From Penium margaritaceum (Eukaryota > Streptophyta > Zygnematophyceae > Desmidiales > Peniaceae), in assembly GCA_023375785.1 (NCBI GenBank), contig SZWC01004889.1, positions 3,973-32,303 of the forward strand: a DNA stretch of 28,331 nucleotides, written 5' to 3'. The notes beneath the pieces were generated by a model that ran no database searches, was not told the DNA's origin, and was given only the letters and a program-made list of their open reading frames with translations. Both the position numbers and the translations under genes were made by a program. Below are positions 1 through 8,870 of this stretch, in pieces. Numbering within the stretch: the stretch's first letter is position 1; the number at the start of each line of letters is the position of its first letter.

Positions 1-578
1 AATTGGAAATAATTTAGGGCATGCAGGCCCATGCAAAAACGAACATGAGCTCTGTGTGTGAGTGCGATGCAAAACGGCAAGAATTTTGCTAAGTCTGGAA
101 CGTTGAATATAAAGAACAAGGAGAAGTTACAACTGAGCCCCTAGCGGGCTTAAGTAGGGGCGCCGGCAGCTAGCCGCACCGGGCCCCGTCACCCCCGCTG
201 AGCCGAAACAGGTCAGCGGGGAGGACACACTGCGTACACCACGATAACAATAACGGTGGTCTCCTCGAGGCACCGGAACAGCTCTCCGAGTACCCGGGTC
301 TCGACCACNATCGGGTCTCCTCGTCGCACCGGTACAGTCAACCGGGTGCGCGGGTCTGAACCCACCGAGAAAACTCTCCTACCTCCTGACAAGCCCACAT
401 GGCTGCCGGAACGCATCGACCGCGTCTCGCCGGCGCTGTCGTAGGTGCTGGAGAAGTCTCGGTGCAGTCCGGAGGCTCGTCGTGTCGTCACGCTCTCCTC
501 TGCCATATACCCCGAATGTGGGTATATCAGTAAACTAGCAATGTCAGTCGTGACGGGTGGAAGCCACACAAACCAACA
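1..578 (-). mobile_element. LTR fragment of a retroelement related to A, minus strand, open at the left window edge
   Basis: Read on the minus strand from 578, the sequence starts TGTTGGTTTGTGTGGCTTCC. This closely resembles the plus-strand stretch starting at 5689 inside the 3' LTR of element A (TGTTGGTGTGTGTGGCTTCC). Both continue into a GAGAGCG-GACGACA block and into GGTCGAGACC-type motifs (reverse complement at 298-306). Further left on the minus strand come a TACTTAAG TATA-like box (reverse complement near 152), GGGGCTCAGTTGTAAC and a T-rich tract, as expected for the promoter and R/U5 part of an LTR. No primer binding site is seen before the window edge, so I cannot tell 5' from 3' LTR. 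One N lies at 309. Frames of 181 and 111 aa cross this region but look non-coding. Confidence 0.6.
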
Positions 579-1195
579 CACCAGCGTCGTGGATGCTGTC
601 TCGGACCTCTTGCAGGTTTTCTGCAGCCTATCCTGGATGCGGATGCAGCTGGCACCGGAGCACCGACGAGTGGTGGCTCCATCCACCAGCAGCTGCCAGA
701 GACCTGCCACGACGCCCTGGGTGCTTGCCGGGGTGCTTTGCGGTTCTTCTGCAGACACTAGAGTTTTCTCAGTGGACTAGCTCTTGAGCCCGATTTGCAT
801 GTTTTGCATTTTATCTCCACTGATTGGTGCCGGACTTATGCGTGTGACCAGTCGTAGTGTCCGGCTTGAGATTCTGTATCTCTAGGTTCAAACGGCATAG
901 CGTTCTGATTTGTCTGCGCAGAGTTACGGCCAAAACAGTGTTTTGGGCTGGTTTTAGGACAGACCTTGCACTGCCGCGTGCGACACCTGTCATGCGCCGC
1001 GGCAGGTATTTATGCTGTGGACTTGTCATTTGTTATCTCTCTCTGCAATTATATTCAGTTTGAGTTTCCTGACACTCTGTTCGTGTCCCAACCCAGACCC
1101 TTGAATTTTGTTTTTAACTTGTGACTGTTGTCACACGCTGACCTGGCGCTGACGCCTAGTGTCGCGGCAAGTGGTTAGGAAGGTTCTAGGAAACT
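579..1195 (+). mobile_element. Element A, 5' LTR (right part only)
   Basis: This stretch matches 5840-6457 almost base for base, with roughly 4 percent differences by eye, and ends directly before a tRNA-Met primer binding site. It is therefore the right-hand part of the 5' LTR. The left part, matching 5151-5839 of the 3' copy, is absent because a minus-strand LTR abuts it at 578. A TATTTATG TATA-like box lies near 1007, followed by a CT-rich stretch that may hold the transcription start. The short frames in this region recur in the 3' LTR copy and have no protein signature. Confidence 0.85.
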
Positions 1196-1200
1196 TCTCA

Positions 1201-1212
1201 TGGTATCAGAGC
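1201..1212 (+). other. Primer binding site (initiator tRNA-Met) of element A
   Basis: TGGTATCAGAGC is the standard minus-strand primer binding site of plant LTR retrotransposons, complementary to the 3' end of initiator tRNA-Met. It begins five bases after the LTR end at 1195, the usual spacing. It fixes the element's orientation as plus. Confidence 0.93.
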
Positions 1213-1915
1213 AAACGAGCCACAGCTTGTTGTGCTGTGCAGCAGAGGCGCAGCAACAGAAGCAGCAGTGAGTGGCAGCAGCGGCAGCCACCCATAGCAG
1301 CAGTAGTAGATCCTAGAGGGATCCACCGCGACTACGGTGCAGCGGAGCAGTGGAGGTAGCAGAGACAACGGCGGCAGCTGCAAGCAAGAGCGGCCGTAGC
1401 AGCAACGAGCGGCGGGAAGCACTTGCGGCGGTAGCGGCTACGGGCAGCACCCACTGCAACAGCACCACCGGGTGGCAGCAACAGCCGTGTCTAGCTAACG
1501 ATGTGTACACACACAAAAAAAAGGGGAAGGAGGAGAAGCAGCTCGTAGGAGAAGCAGCAGCTTGCGGCAGCGGCGGCTGCGAGTTGTGAGCAACAGCAGC
1601 AGTAGCAGCGGCAAGCAGCTGCAGCAGCAGCAACGGCGTGCAACAGGTACAGCGGTAGCAGTAGCAGCAGCGGTAGCGCCGGCGGGCAGCAGCCGCAACA
1701 GCGATGGCGGCAGCACACACCTACAGCAGCAGCGGCGGTGGGCAGCAGCCATAGCAGTAGCGGCGGCGGCGAGCAGCTGCTGTAGCAGCATTCGCAGCAG
1801 TACCAGCAGCAGCCGCAGCAACAGCCGCAGCAACAGCAGCAGCAGGTAACAGGTGCAGCAGCAGTAGCAGTTGCTGCAGCAACCGTAGCAGCAGTTGCTA
1901 CAGCAGCTGGTGCTG
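1213..1915. repeat. AGC/GCA-rich triplet leader of element A
   Basis: About 700 bases between the primer binding site and the first Gag codons consist largely of GCA, GTA and GCG triplets (GCAGCAGTAGCAGCGG pattern), an imperfect trinucleotide microsatellite. Because GCA/GCC-rich sequence seldom makes stops, open frames of 79 to 287 codons occur on both strands. They translate as runs of Ala, Cys, Leu, Ser or Gln and show no domain. I treat the region as an untranslated or degenerate leader. Confidence 0.7.
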
Positions 1916-2395
1916 TCGGGCCTGAGGGGGACCCGACGCGAGGGACCCCGTCCAAGGGGGGGGGGTCTGGTCGGTGGGGCCCGTCGTGCCCCCGGAGGGC
2001 GCGACAGCTCCGGCCAAGCGCCGGCGCTTGAGCCGGCGCGTGCCGGCCAAATGCCGCCCCCCCGCCGGCTGAGAGGGGCAGGGGAGGCCGACGGGCGGCC
2101 TCCGGCCGGCTGCACGCGAGGGGGGGAGCGAGCCTCCCCCTCCAGTGTGCTCGCTGCGAGGGTCGAGCCAGACCGGGAAAAAAAAAGGGAGAGAAGAGAG
2201 GGGGGGGGCCCTCGAGTGGGGCACCCCAGTAAACCCCAAAGGGGGCACCCGAGGAGGTGGAACCATACAAATAAAATAAAAATAAAAAAGGGGGGAGGAG
2301 GATAGGGGTCCTCGATTGGGGCAGTTGAGTAAGGCCCGGGAAGGGGTACCCCACTCGCGTCGAGCGTCGATGAACAACAAAAAAAAAAACTAGGG
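1916..2395. other. G-rich island ending in poly-A, inside element A
   Basis: Base composition changes abruptly. There are long G runs (ten at about 1960-1970, eight or more near 2203), then A-rich stretches near 2263-2292, then an A run near 2379-2389 just before a T-rich segment. The sequence is unlike the triplet repeats to its left and the Gag region to its right. It could be a separate retroposed insertion with a poly-A tail or simply G-rich leader. I see no tRNA-like promoter boxes and no clear target duplication. Confidence 0.4.
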
Positions 2396-2438
2396 GATGA
2401 GTCTTATTTTTGTTTTTTTAATTATTTTACTTTTTAGT

Positions 2439-2655
2439 GTGGCTTGAGGCCATTACCGTCGGCTGACGACAGGAACCGTTGTAGCAGCAGCAGCTGCGAG
2501 AGTCGTAGCAGCAGTAGCAACAGCGAAGGTGGCTTGAGGCCACAGCCGTCTGTTGACGACGGCAACCGGTGCAGCATTAGCGGCACCGAAGGCGACTTGA
2601 GGTCGCACGTTGCGATAGTTGCGCCATCGTCGACGGGTGCAACATTGTAGCAACA
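2439..2655 (+). repeat. Three diverged direct repeats before the Gag frame
   Basis: A block beginning GTGGCTTGAGGCC and continuing through a GACGAC-GGAACCG-like segment into CAGCA triplets starts at 2439, again at 2529, and in a more diverged form (GCGACTTGAGGTCG) at about 2592. Spacing is 90 and then 63 bases. Function unknown; it lies in the leader of element A. Confidence 0.55.
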
Positions 2656-2792
2656 CACTACGGCTGAGGTTGTCACCTTAACTGACGACATTGTAGCACG
2701 TCTGAGAGACGTTGCTGCACTCTTATCCCTCTACGTGGTGCTTTGCACCATCGGGGTTGAGTGAGTGAGATTACCTACGTTCAGCTCTCGAC

Positions 2793-4993
2793 ATGAGCTG
2801 TGCAGCGTGGCCGTGGACGTTACCATCACCGTGGTCTGCGCCTGAGCCTTAGCCGTGGCAGCCGCCACAGGTACAGTGGTCCATGCAGCCGTGGCACGAA
2901 TCCCACTTGTCCTCAGGATTTTTGTGCTATTACTGTCGAGATAGGCAGCATGGTTGGCGCCAATGCCGACAGCGCCCTCGTGGGTGGCATCCCCCCTGGG
3001 TACGATTCTCTCCACCTCCTTCAGTGGATACGTCACCGAGTGATACCACAGCGCTTCTGCGTGGTGATATGGCCGCCCTACACATGGAGGTCTGGAACCT
3101 CAAGCGCATGGTCTAGCAGCTCCTTGACCAAGTGACTTCCGAGCGAGCTGCCACTCCGTCGCAGGTGTCGCCTCCCACTTCATCCTCATCTTCCTCCCGA
3201 CCCTGCATCCCTTCCTCCGACGATGCTAGCATACCGGATCTCTCGTCTACATCCGTCGCCCTCCGCTCCGTCTTGGAGGCTGTCGGCATCATACCGACGG
3301 ACGGACCCACAGTCCCTCGCCGCACCGCTCGTTCTTGCACTCGTTGTGCGCGACGGCGAGCTGCTCGTGTTGCACGGCGCGCACAGGCAACACCATCAGA
3401 TGCGGCTGTGGGAGGAGTCTCAGGTGACGAGAACCCCTCGTCTCCTGTCCACGGGTTGGTCTGTCGAGTCTCCACAGCTCGTGTCGAGGTGTCAGCCGTG
3501 GGGGGGATGGTTTGTCCGCTGACGACCGCGATGGAGCTCTGCATTGGTGATGCGACTGCTCTACAGCACAGGATGATTGAGGCGGATGACATCACACAGC
3601 AGACTCAGCTAGCGGAGAGTTCGGTGGGGGGAGACATTCGCCGTGATGGAGACTCTTCGTCGGAGGAGGATTGGTCCGAGGCTGAGTCTGAGTCGGGGAT
3701 GGAGATGGAGTTTGTTGCTACCCTGGCGGATGACATGACGACGGCCGATGCAGGAGCTGCGCTTGACGGTGTGCGCACTCCCGCGTTAGCCGGTGTGGAG
3801 ACATCTGTCATGGTGCTAGGAGCAGTAGCAGGGGCATGTGATAGAGATGCTGATACTCGGCCCCCAGCAGACGCCCAGGTGGTTCAGACAGATAGTACTG
3901 AGCAGCAGGAGCAGGTGATGGACCACCAGGACGAGGTAGACTTCCTCTATGAGGACCAGTCGTCCGTTGTGGAGTGGTCAGAGACAGGGTCGGAGGCAGA
4001 CGTAGAGGGCCAGTCCGCCGCTGTGTTTGCAGTAGCCACGGCACGAGTACGAGATGGCCCCTCGGCGACAGCAGACGTCCGCATGTGCGACATGGAGGAT
4101 GCAGAGCGAGTTGCGGACCTCCGTCCCCTCGCTGCCCTGACCGATGTCGCTGACACCATGGCGATTCCAGTCGATGACACAACTACAGTGGTGGCTACAG
4201 TTCCTGTACCCAAGCGCCTACGCTCCACGGTCGACGAGCAGGAGGCAGTGGTGGCTCGAGCGGAGGCACACGTGTAGAGTCCCATAGTTGAGCTTCGGGA
4301 GGCCAGTAGCCGCTGTTACACCGTGGATGTTCCAGCACGACGGACTGTCAAGGAGTGTGTGGAGGATGTATACATGCGTCTCGAGGCAGCTGAGTGTTCT
4401 CTATGGGATGCACGTCTGGGACAGGCTGACCTCCAGCAGCAGGTGGATGATGGGCTGCACACCAAGGGTCACGAGGAGCACCACGGCACTGACCACACCA
4501 TCGATGACCACGACGTCACCGCGGATGCAGCTATACCTACACATGCCGTCGTCCGGCGAGCAGCTGGTAGCCAAGCGATATGTGTGTCACGAGCAGCAGG
4601 AGCCTTTGCAGCAGTCGTTCCTACAGTCCCAGACGACTTACGTGGCGACTCATTGTCTTGCGCTCCCCCTCTACCAGCACCTTGTGGCCCGGCGGCACTT
4701 CAATCGACGACTGACGTAGAGGACGTCGACTTGTGCGATGAGCAGGCGCAGCTCCACTCCTTTCTATGGGATGAGACCGCGAGGCTGCCGCTTCAGAGCT
4801 TGTCGAGCTCCACACGCGCCTCGACGCAAAAGAGACCGCGAGGCGATATGCAGCTCAGCAGTTGGAGGCCATACAATAGGCGATTGTTTTGGAGGAGGCC
4901 CTTAGCGCTGCACAAGTCACATCAGTACATGACGACAGTAGTGATGACTACAACAGCGATGACGATGACAGCGACGACGGCGCTCCGGGGTGA
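2793..4993 (+). pseudogene. Gag-like reading frame of element A, broken
   Basis: From the ATG at 2793 one frame runs to about 4785 and, after a one-base shift, continues to a TGA at 4991. Only four in-frame stops occur, all TAG: 2850, 3114, 4275 and 4877. A CCHC zinc knuckle (CYYCRDRQHGWRQC, C-x2-C-x4-H-x4-C) is encoded at about 2919-2960, the mark of a retroelement Gag that binds its RNA. After it come a Ser/Thr/Pro-rich segment, an Arg-rich patch, a long acidic stretch to about 4270, a probable coiled coil (4280-4450 and 4787-4910) and a tail of alternating Asp and Ser just before the TGA. Protease, integrase, reverse transcriptase and RNase H are all absent. The element must have moved, if it did, with enzymes from a relative. 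The knuckle is certain in pattern. The frameshift join is inferred from continued coiled-coil character. Confidence 0.7.
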
Positions 4994-5140
4994 GCTCTGT
5001 GCGGACACATCCCACCAGCATCGTCGGCACCCTTGCTATTGCTGTGCAGGGGTATGTGGCCATGGGGGAGCCGTGCCCCCTCCTCACGGATTGTGTTGGG
5101 AGCAGCCATCAGCTTTGCTCGTACTGTCAGCCTGTGCAGC

Positions 5141-5150
5141 CCAGGGGGAG
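5141..5150 (+). other. Polypurine tract of element A
   Basis: CCAGGGGGAG lies immediately before TGTTGG at 5151. In plant LTR elements a purine run ending in GGGAG directly before the TG of the 3' LTR primes plus-strand synthesis. It sets the left border of the 3' LTR. Confidence 0.75.
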
Positions 5151-6457
5151 TGTTGGTGTGTGGACTTTGGCCTGACACCTTTTTGAGGACAGCGAGGTAT
5201 TTTAGGGTGCTGCACGATGCTATGGTCCAGGTTATGCTGGTCGAGACGCGCGCACCTGGTGAGTTTCACCGGTGTGATGTGGAGACCCATTGCCTCTATG
5301 TGTTATGTATGATCCATGCTAGGTTATGCTGGTCGAGATTCACGCACCTGTTGAGTTCTACCGGTGTGACGTGGAGACCCATTGCCTACATGTGTTATGT
5401 ATGATCCATGCATGACGTGGTCGAGACCCGGACACCCGGAGACATTTTTCCGGGATCACGAGGAGACCTTGTTTCTCTGTCTCTCTTGCTTGATGTTTGA
5501 CACGTAGGTGTGTGATTCACTTCGTACATGGTCGAGACCCGGGCATTTGGTGGGATGCACCATTGTCACAAGGAGACCATGTGCTATGGTATGCTTGATC
5601 AGTGCTCGCTATGATTGGTTCCCTGAGCCATCATCTCTTGCCTTCGCTCAGACATCATTACGTTGACAGTTGTGTCAGCCATGGGTGGTGTTGGTGTGTG
5701 TGGCTTCCCCCCGTCACGAGCGACGGCAAGGAGAGCAGCGCTACAGGAGAGCGCGACGACATGGTCCCGGATGCGGACCCCGGAGACACCGGCGCGTCGG
5801 CAGGTGGTGGACCACCCACTCGGAGCTGATCGATGATTGCGCCAGCGTCGTGGATGCTGTCTCGGACCTCTTGCAGGTTTTCCACAGCCTATCCTTGATG
5901 CGGATGCAGCTGGCACCGGAGCACCGACGAGTGGTGGCTCCATCCACCAGCAGCTGCCAGAGAGCTGCCACGACGCCCTGGGTGCTTGCCGGGGTGCTTT
6001 GCGGTTCTTCTGCAGACACTAGAGTTTTCTCGGTGGATTGGATCTTGAGCACGATTTGCATGTTTTGCATTTTCTGTCCACTGATCGGTGCCGGACTTAT
6101 GCGTGTGACCAGTCGTAGCGTTCGGCTTGAGATTCTGTATCTCTAGGTTCAGACGGCGTACCGTTCTGATTTGTCTGCGCAGAGGTACGGCCAAAACAGT
6201 GTTTTGGGCCGGTTTTAGGACAGACCTTGCACTGCCGCGTGCGACACCTGTCGTGCGCCGCGGCATGTATTTATGCTGTGGACTTGTCATTTGTTATCTC
6301 TCTCTGCAATTATATTCAGTTTGAGTTTCCTGACACTCTGTTCGTGTCCCAATCCAGACCCTTGTAGTTTTGTTTTCAACTTGTGACTGTTGTCACACGC
6401 TGACCTGGCGCTGACGCCTAGTGTCGCGGCAAGTGGTTAGGAAGGTTCTAGGAAACA
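5151..6457 (+). mobile_element. Element A, 3' LTR (about 1.3 kb)
   Basis: It begins TGTTGG after the polypurine tract and ends GGAAACA at 6457, giving the usual TG...CA ends. The last 618 bases match the 5' copy at 579-1195. The left half is a U3-type region carrying tandem subrepeats. A second TGTTGGTGTGTGTGGCTTCC at 5689 resembles the start of the minus-strand LTR at the window's left edge, so the LTR may itself be composite. A TATTTATG box lies near 6269. Directly after 6457 the decamer array starts, so element A sits at or in that array. Its target duplication cannot be seen because the left end is off-window. Confidence 0.8.
5231..5610 (+). repeat. U3 tandem subrepeats with GGTCGAGAC motif
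   Basis: A 92-bp unit beginning GTTATGCTGG at 5231 is repeated directly at 5323. Shorter, diverged copies follow. The core GGTCGAGAC occurs at 5239, 5331, 5419 and 5530, each followed 45 to 60 bases later by GGAGACC. The same paired motif appears in the minus-strand LTR at 1-578. Repeated short motifs in U3 are typical of retrotransposon enhancers, but that role is inferred. Confidence 0.7.
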
Positions 6458-7296
6458 CCTCTATACAACTCTCTATAGCTCCGTACAACTCCGTCCAACT
6501 CTGAACAACTGCGTACATCTTTGTACGTACACCTCTGTACAACAACTACGTCAAACTTCGTACATCTTTGTACATATTCGTACAACTCTGTACAACTCCG
6601 TAAAACTGTGTGCATCCCTGTTCAACTCCGTACAAATCTGGTCAACTCTGTACAATGCAGTACAACTATGTACAACTCTGTACAACTCCGTACAACTCCG
6701 TCCAACTCCGCATGGCTAAAGACAAATCTGTACTATTCTGTACAACTTCGTAAAACCCAATTCAACTTTGTACAACTCTGTACAACTCCGTACAACTATG
6801 TACAACTCTTTACAACTCCGTACAAGTATGTATAACTCCGTACAGCTCCAGACAACTCTCTAACATATTGTAGAACTCCGTATACGTCTGTAAAACTCCG
6901 TACAATCTTGAATAACTCTGTATAACTCTGCACAACTTTGTACAGTACTGTCCAACTCGGATCAATAATGTACAACACTGCATAACTCCACACCACTCCG
7001 TGACAACACTTGACAACTCCCTGCAACTTTATACAACTCCGTTCAAAACTGTACAACCTCATACAACTGTGTACAACTTTGTACAACTCTGTACAATTTT
7101 GTACAACCGGGTACAACTCCCTACAACTCTGTAAACATTTGTACAACTCCGTACAGCTCCGTTCAGCTCCATACAGCTCGGTAAAACTTTGTACATCTTC
7201 TTACAACTCAATACAACTCCGTACAATCCTGTACAAACGCGTACAACCCTGTTGAACCATATACAACTTGTACAACTCCGTACCACTCCATACAAA
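6458..7296. repeat. Decamer satellite 1, left part (TACAACTCYG)n
   Basis: Tandem 10-bp units with consensus TACAACTCCG or TACAACTCTG. From 6551 to 7000 there are 45 consecutive decamers in one register, although many carry one to four substitutions. A one-base shift occurs near 7001 and is reversed near 7270. Units rarely contain stops in most frames, so false frames of 70 to 116 codons appear on both strands. The array continues to the right of element B. Confidence 0.95.
7292..7296 (+). other. Left target-site duplication of element B
   Basis: ACAAA here and ACAAC at 13002-13006 flank the two LTRs and differ by one base, a 5-bp duplication typical of copia-type integrases. Removing the element and one copy rebuilds the decamer TACAACTTTG in register with the array on both sides. 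Confidence 0.75.
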
Positions 7297-7975
7297 GGTT
7301 GAAATGGTGTGCTCCTTGCCATGAGTGCTGTTGACCGTGTTTCCTGGTTCAACCACTAGGGATTGGCCAAACAGAGGATCTGACTTTAATCTTGGATGTT
7401 GTGAATGTTTCCATGTAAGATCAAGCTTTGAATCGCTAGATGAGAGTGAGTATTTAGAAAGTTAGCCTAGCCCAAAATTTCGGCGTTGGACGTCTGGAAT
7501 CTGGTGTCCGCCATGGGTGGCGAGATAATCCACCGCCAGTGATCCGAGTTTGACTCCAATTGGTTGCATATGCAACACTGCCATAAAGGAAGCAAGGAAC
7601 CTCCTTGACCAGGGTGAACTTCTCTTTGAATTCTGGACGAGGAAAGGCACTCCAATGGCTCACTGTCAAAACACCTCCTGTTGCCTAGCGTGCAAGGCAA
7701 GGTGGACGACTCCACCAAGGGTTACTTTGACGGCAATAGCACGGGCTCTACTGCTCCAAATTGGACGTGCTTGGATGCGTTGGAAAGCTTAGATCATGGG
7801 CTATCATGATCTGATTTAATTTCACTATGCTAAGTAATAAAACGTGCTTCAATTCAGTTCTCCTGTATGCGACGTGTTCTGCCTACTCACATTCGTGATC
7901 CGTGGCTGTCCCAAACACTGGTAGTGTAAACCAGTGTAGGCTAGGCATCATTGAGGGTGCCTCTACACCCACTCA
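7297..7975 (+). mobile_element. Element B, 5' LTR
   Basis: Homologous along its length to 12286-13001, with shared blocks such as GCTTTGAATCGCT, GCCATGGGTGGCG and CCTCCTGTTGCCTAGCGTGC. The two copies differ at roughly a fifth of positions by eye, plus several short indels and one of about 36 bases, so the insertion is old. The first base is G instead of the expected T of TGTTG. The end is placed at ACTCA by comparison with the 3' copy. No recognisable tRNA-Met primer binding site follows; a different primer or decay may explain this. Confidence 0.85.
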
Positions 7976-8050
7976 TGCAAACAAAGGGATATGGGATTAC
8001 GTACCTAGAAGGACCCTAGCTCTACACCTTTCACGTTACCATTGTGCGCC

Positions 8051-8870
8051 ATGACAACGACCGAGCAAGAGAGCATCGGCTTTCTTGAGTTTTAACGGGA
8101 TTAGCTTCCCCTTGTGGTGGCGGCAGTTTGAGGTCTACCTCGATGACAAGGGCTTTCTTGAGCTGGTCAAGGGTGAAGAACAAGCCCCTCCGGACACCCG
8201 GACACAAGAGGAAGTGGACAAGTACAAGAAGTGCAACAAGAAGGCGCTTGCTTTTTTGGTGGTAGCGCTAGCTCCGATGCATCGGAGCTAGCAATACCAC
8301 TCATTCAAGGATGCATCGAGGCTATAGAATCTTGGAAGAAGCTGTGCTTCATCTGCCAGTCCAGCAACCTCGGTAACTAACTCTTTGTCTTCAAGAGGCT
8401 TGTCATCCTCATATCCAACGAAGGCAACAACATCATAGAGATCCTACAGCAGATTGAGTCCCTTACTGCCGAGTGCGTAGCCACCGGGTAGAAGGTCAAT
8501 CCTCAGTTGCAAGCCATGATCCTCCTCCTCGCCTTGCCGGACGGTTTGAGTCCTATGATCACTGTTGTTGGCGGCTGGTCCGCCGATGAGCTGAAGTACC
8601 GGAAGGCGGCTGAGTACGTCCGCAATGAATGGATGCAGCTTCGTGGAAGAGATGGTGGGACAACATTAAGTTCCGCCTAAGCTGTTCTTCCTCAAGGTGG
8701 AGAGGGAGGCCAGAAGGAGAAGGGTGCCAAGCAGGACACCAAGAAAGGTGACAAGAAGGGAGATTGCTACGTCTGTGGAAAAGAAGGCCACTACACACGC
8801 AACTGCCTCTACATGAAGTTGAGCCAGACGACAAAGGCTAGAAAGAGGAACGACCACACAATGATGGCGC
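8051..8870 (+). pseudogene. Element B gag (Ty1/copia), decayed
   Basis: An ATG at 8051 opens a short frame. After a frame change the segment from 8085 encodes FNGISFPLWWRQFEVYLDD and KGFLELVKG, matching the W-x-x-x-x-E-x-Y-L core of copia-type Gag (UBN2/retrotran_gag family). Further frames encode LPDGLSPMITVVGG and, at 8765-8806, the CCHC knuckle CYVCGKEGHYTRNC. The reading frame is interrupted by at least two frame changes and by stops near 8379, 8491 and 8678. Gag normally forms the particle that packages element RNA; this copy cannot make an intact protein. Confidence 0.85.

Noticed and set aside
1491..2354. Minus-strand 287-codon frame
   Set aside because: It is made of triplet-repeat and G-rich sequence giving runs of Cys, Ala, Leu and Pro. 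It has no domain and overlaps element A on the opposite strand.
1916..2395. SINE call for the poly-A ended island
   Set aside because: No A-box or B-box of a tRNA-type promoter and no target duplication could be found.
6458..7296. Telomere-like or promoter array reading of TACAACTCYG
   Set aside because: The unit does not resemble known plant or algal telomere repeats (TTTAGGG, TTTTAGGG), and no gene starts next to it.
7976..8050. Primer binding site of element B
   Set aside because: No TGGTATCAGAGC or other clear tRNA complement follows the 5' LTR; TGGGATTACG near 7996 is too far away and unmatched to a primer I can name.
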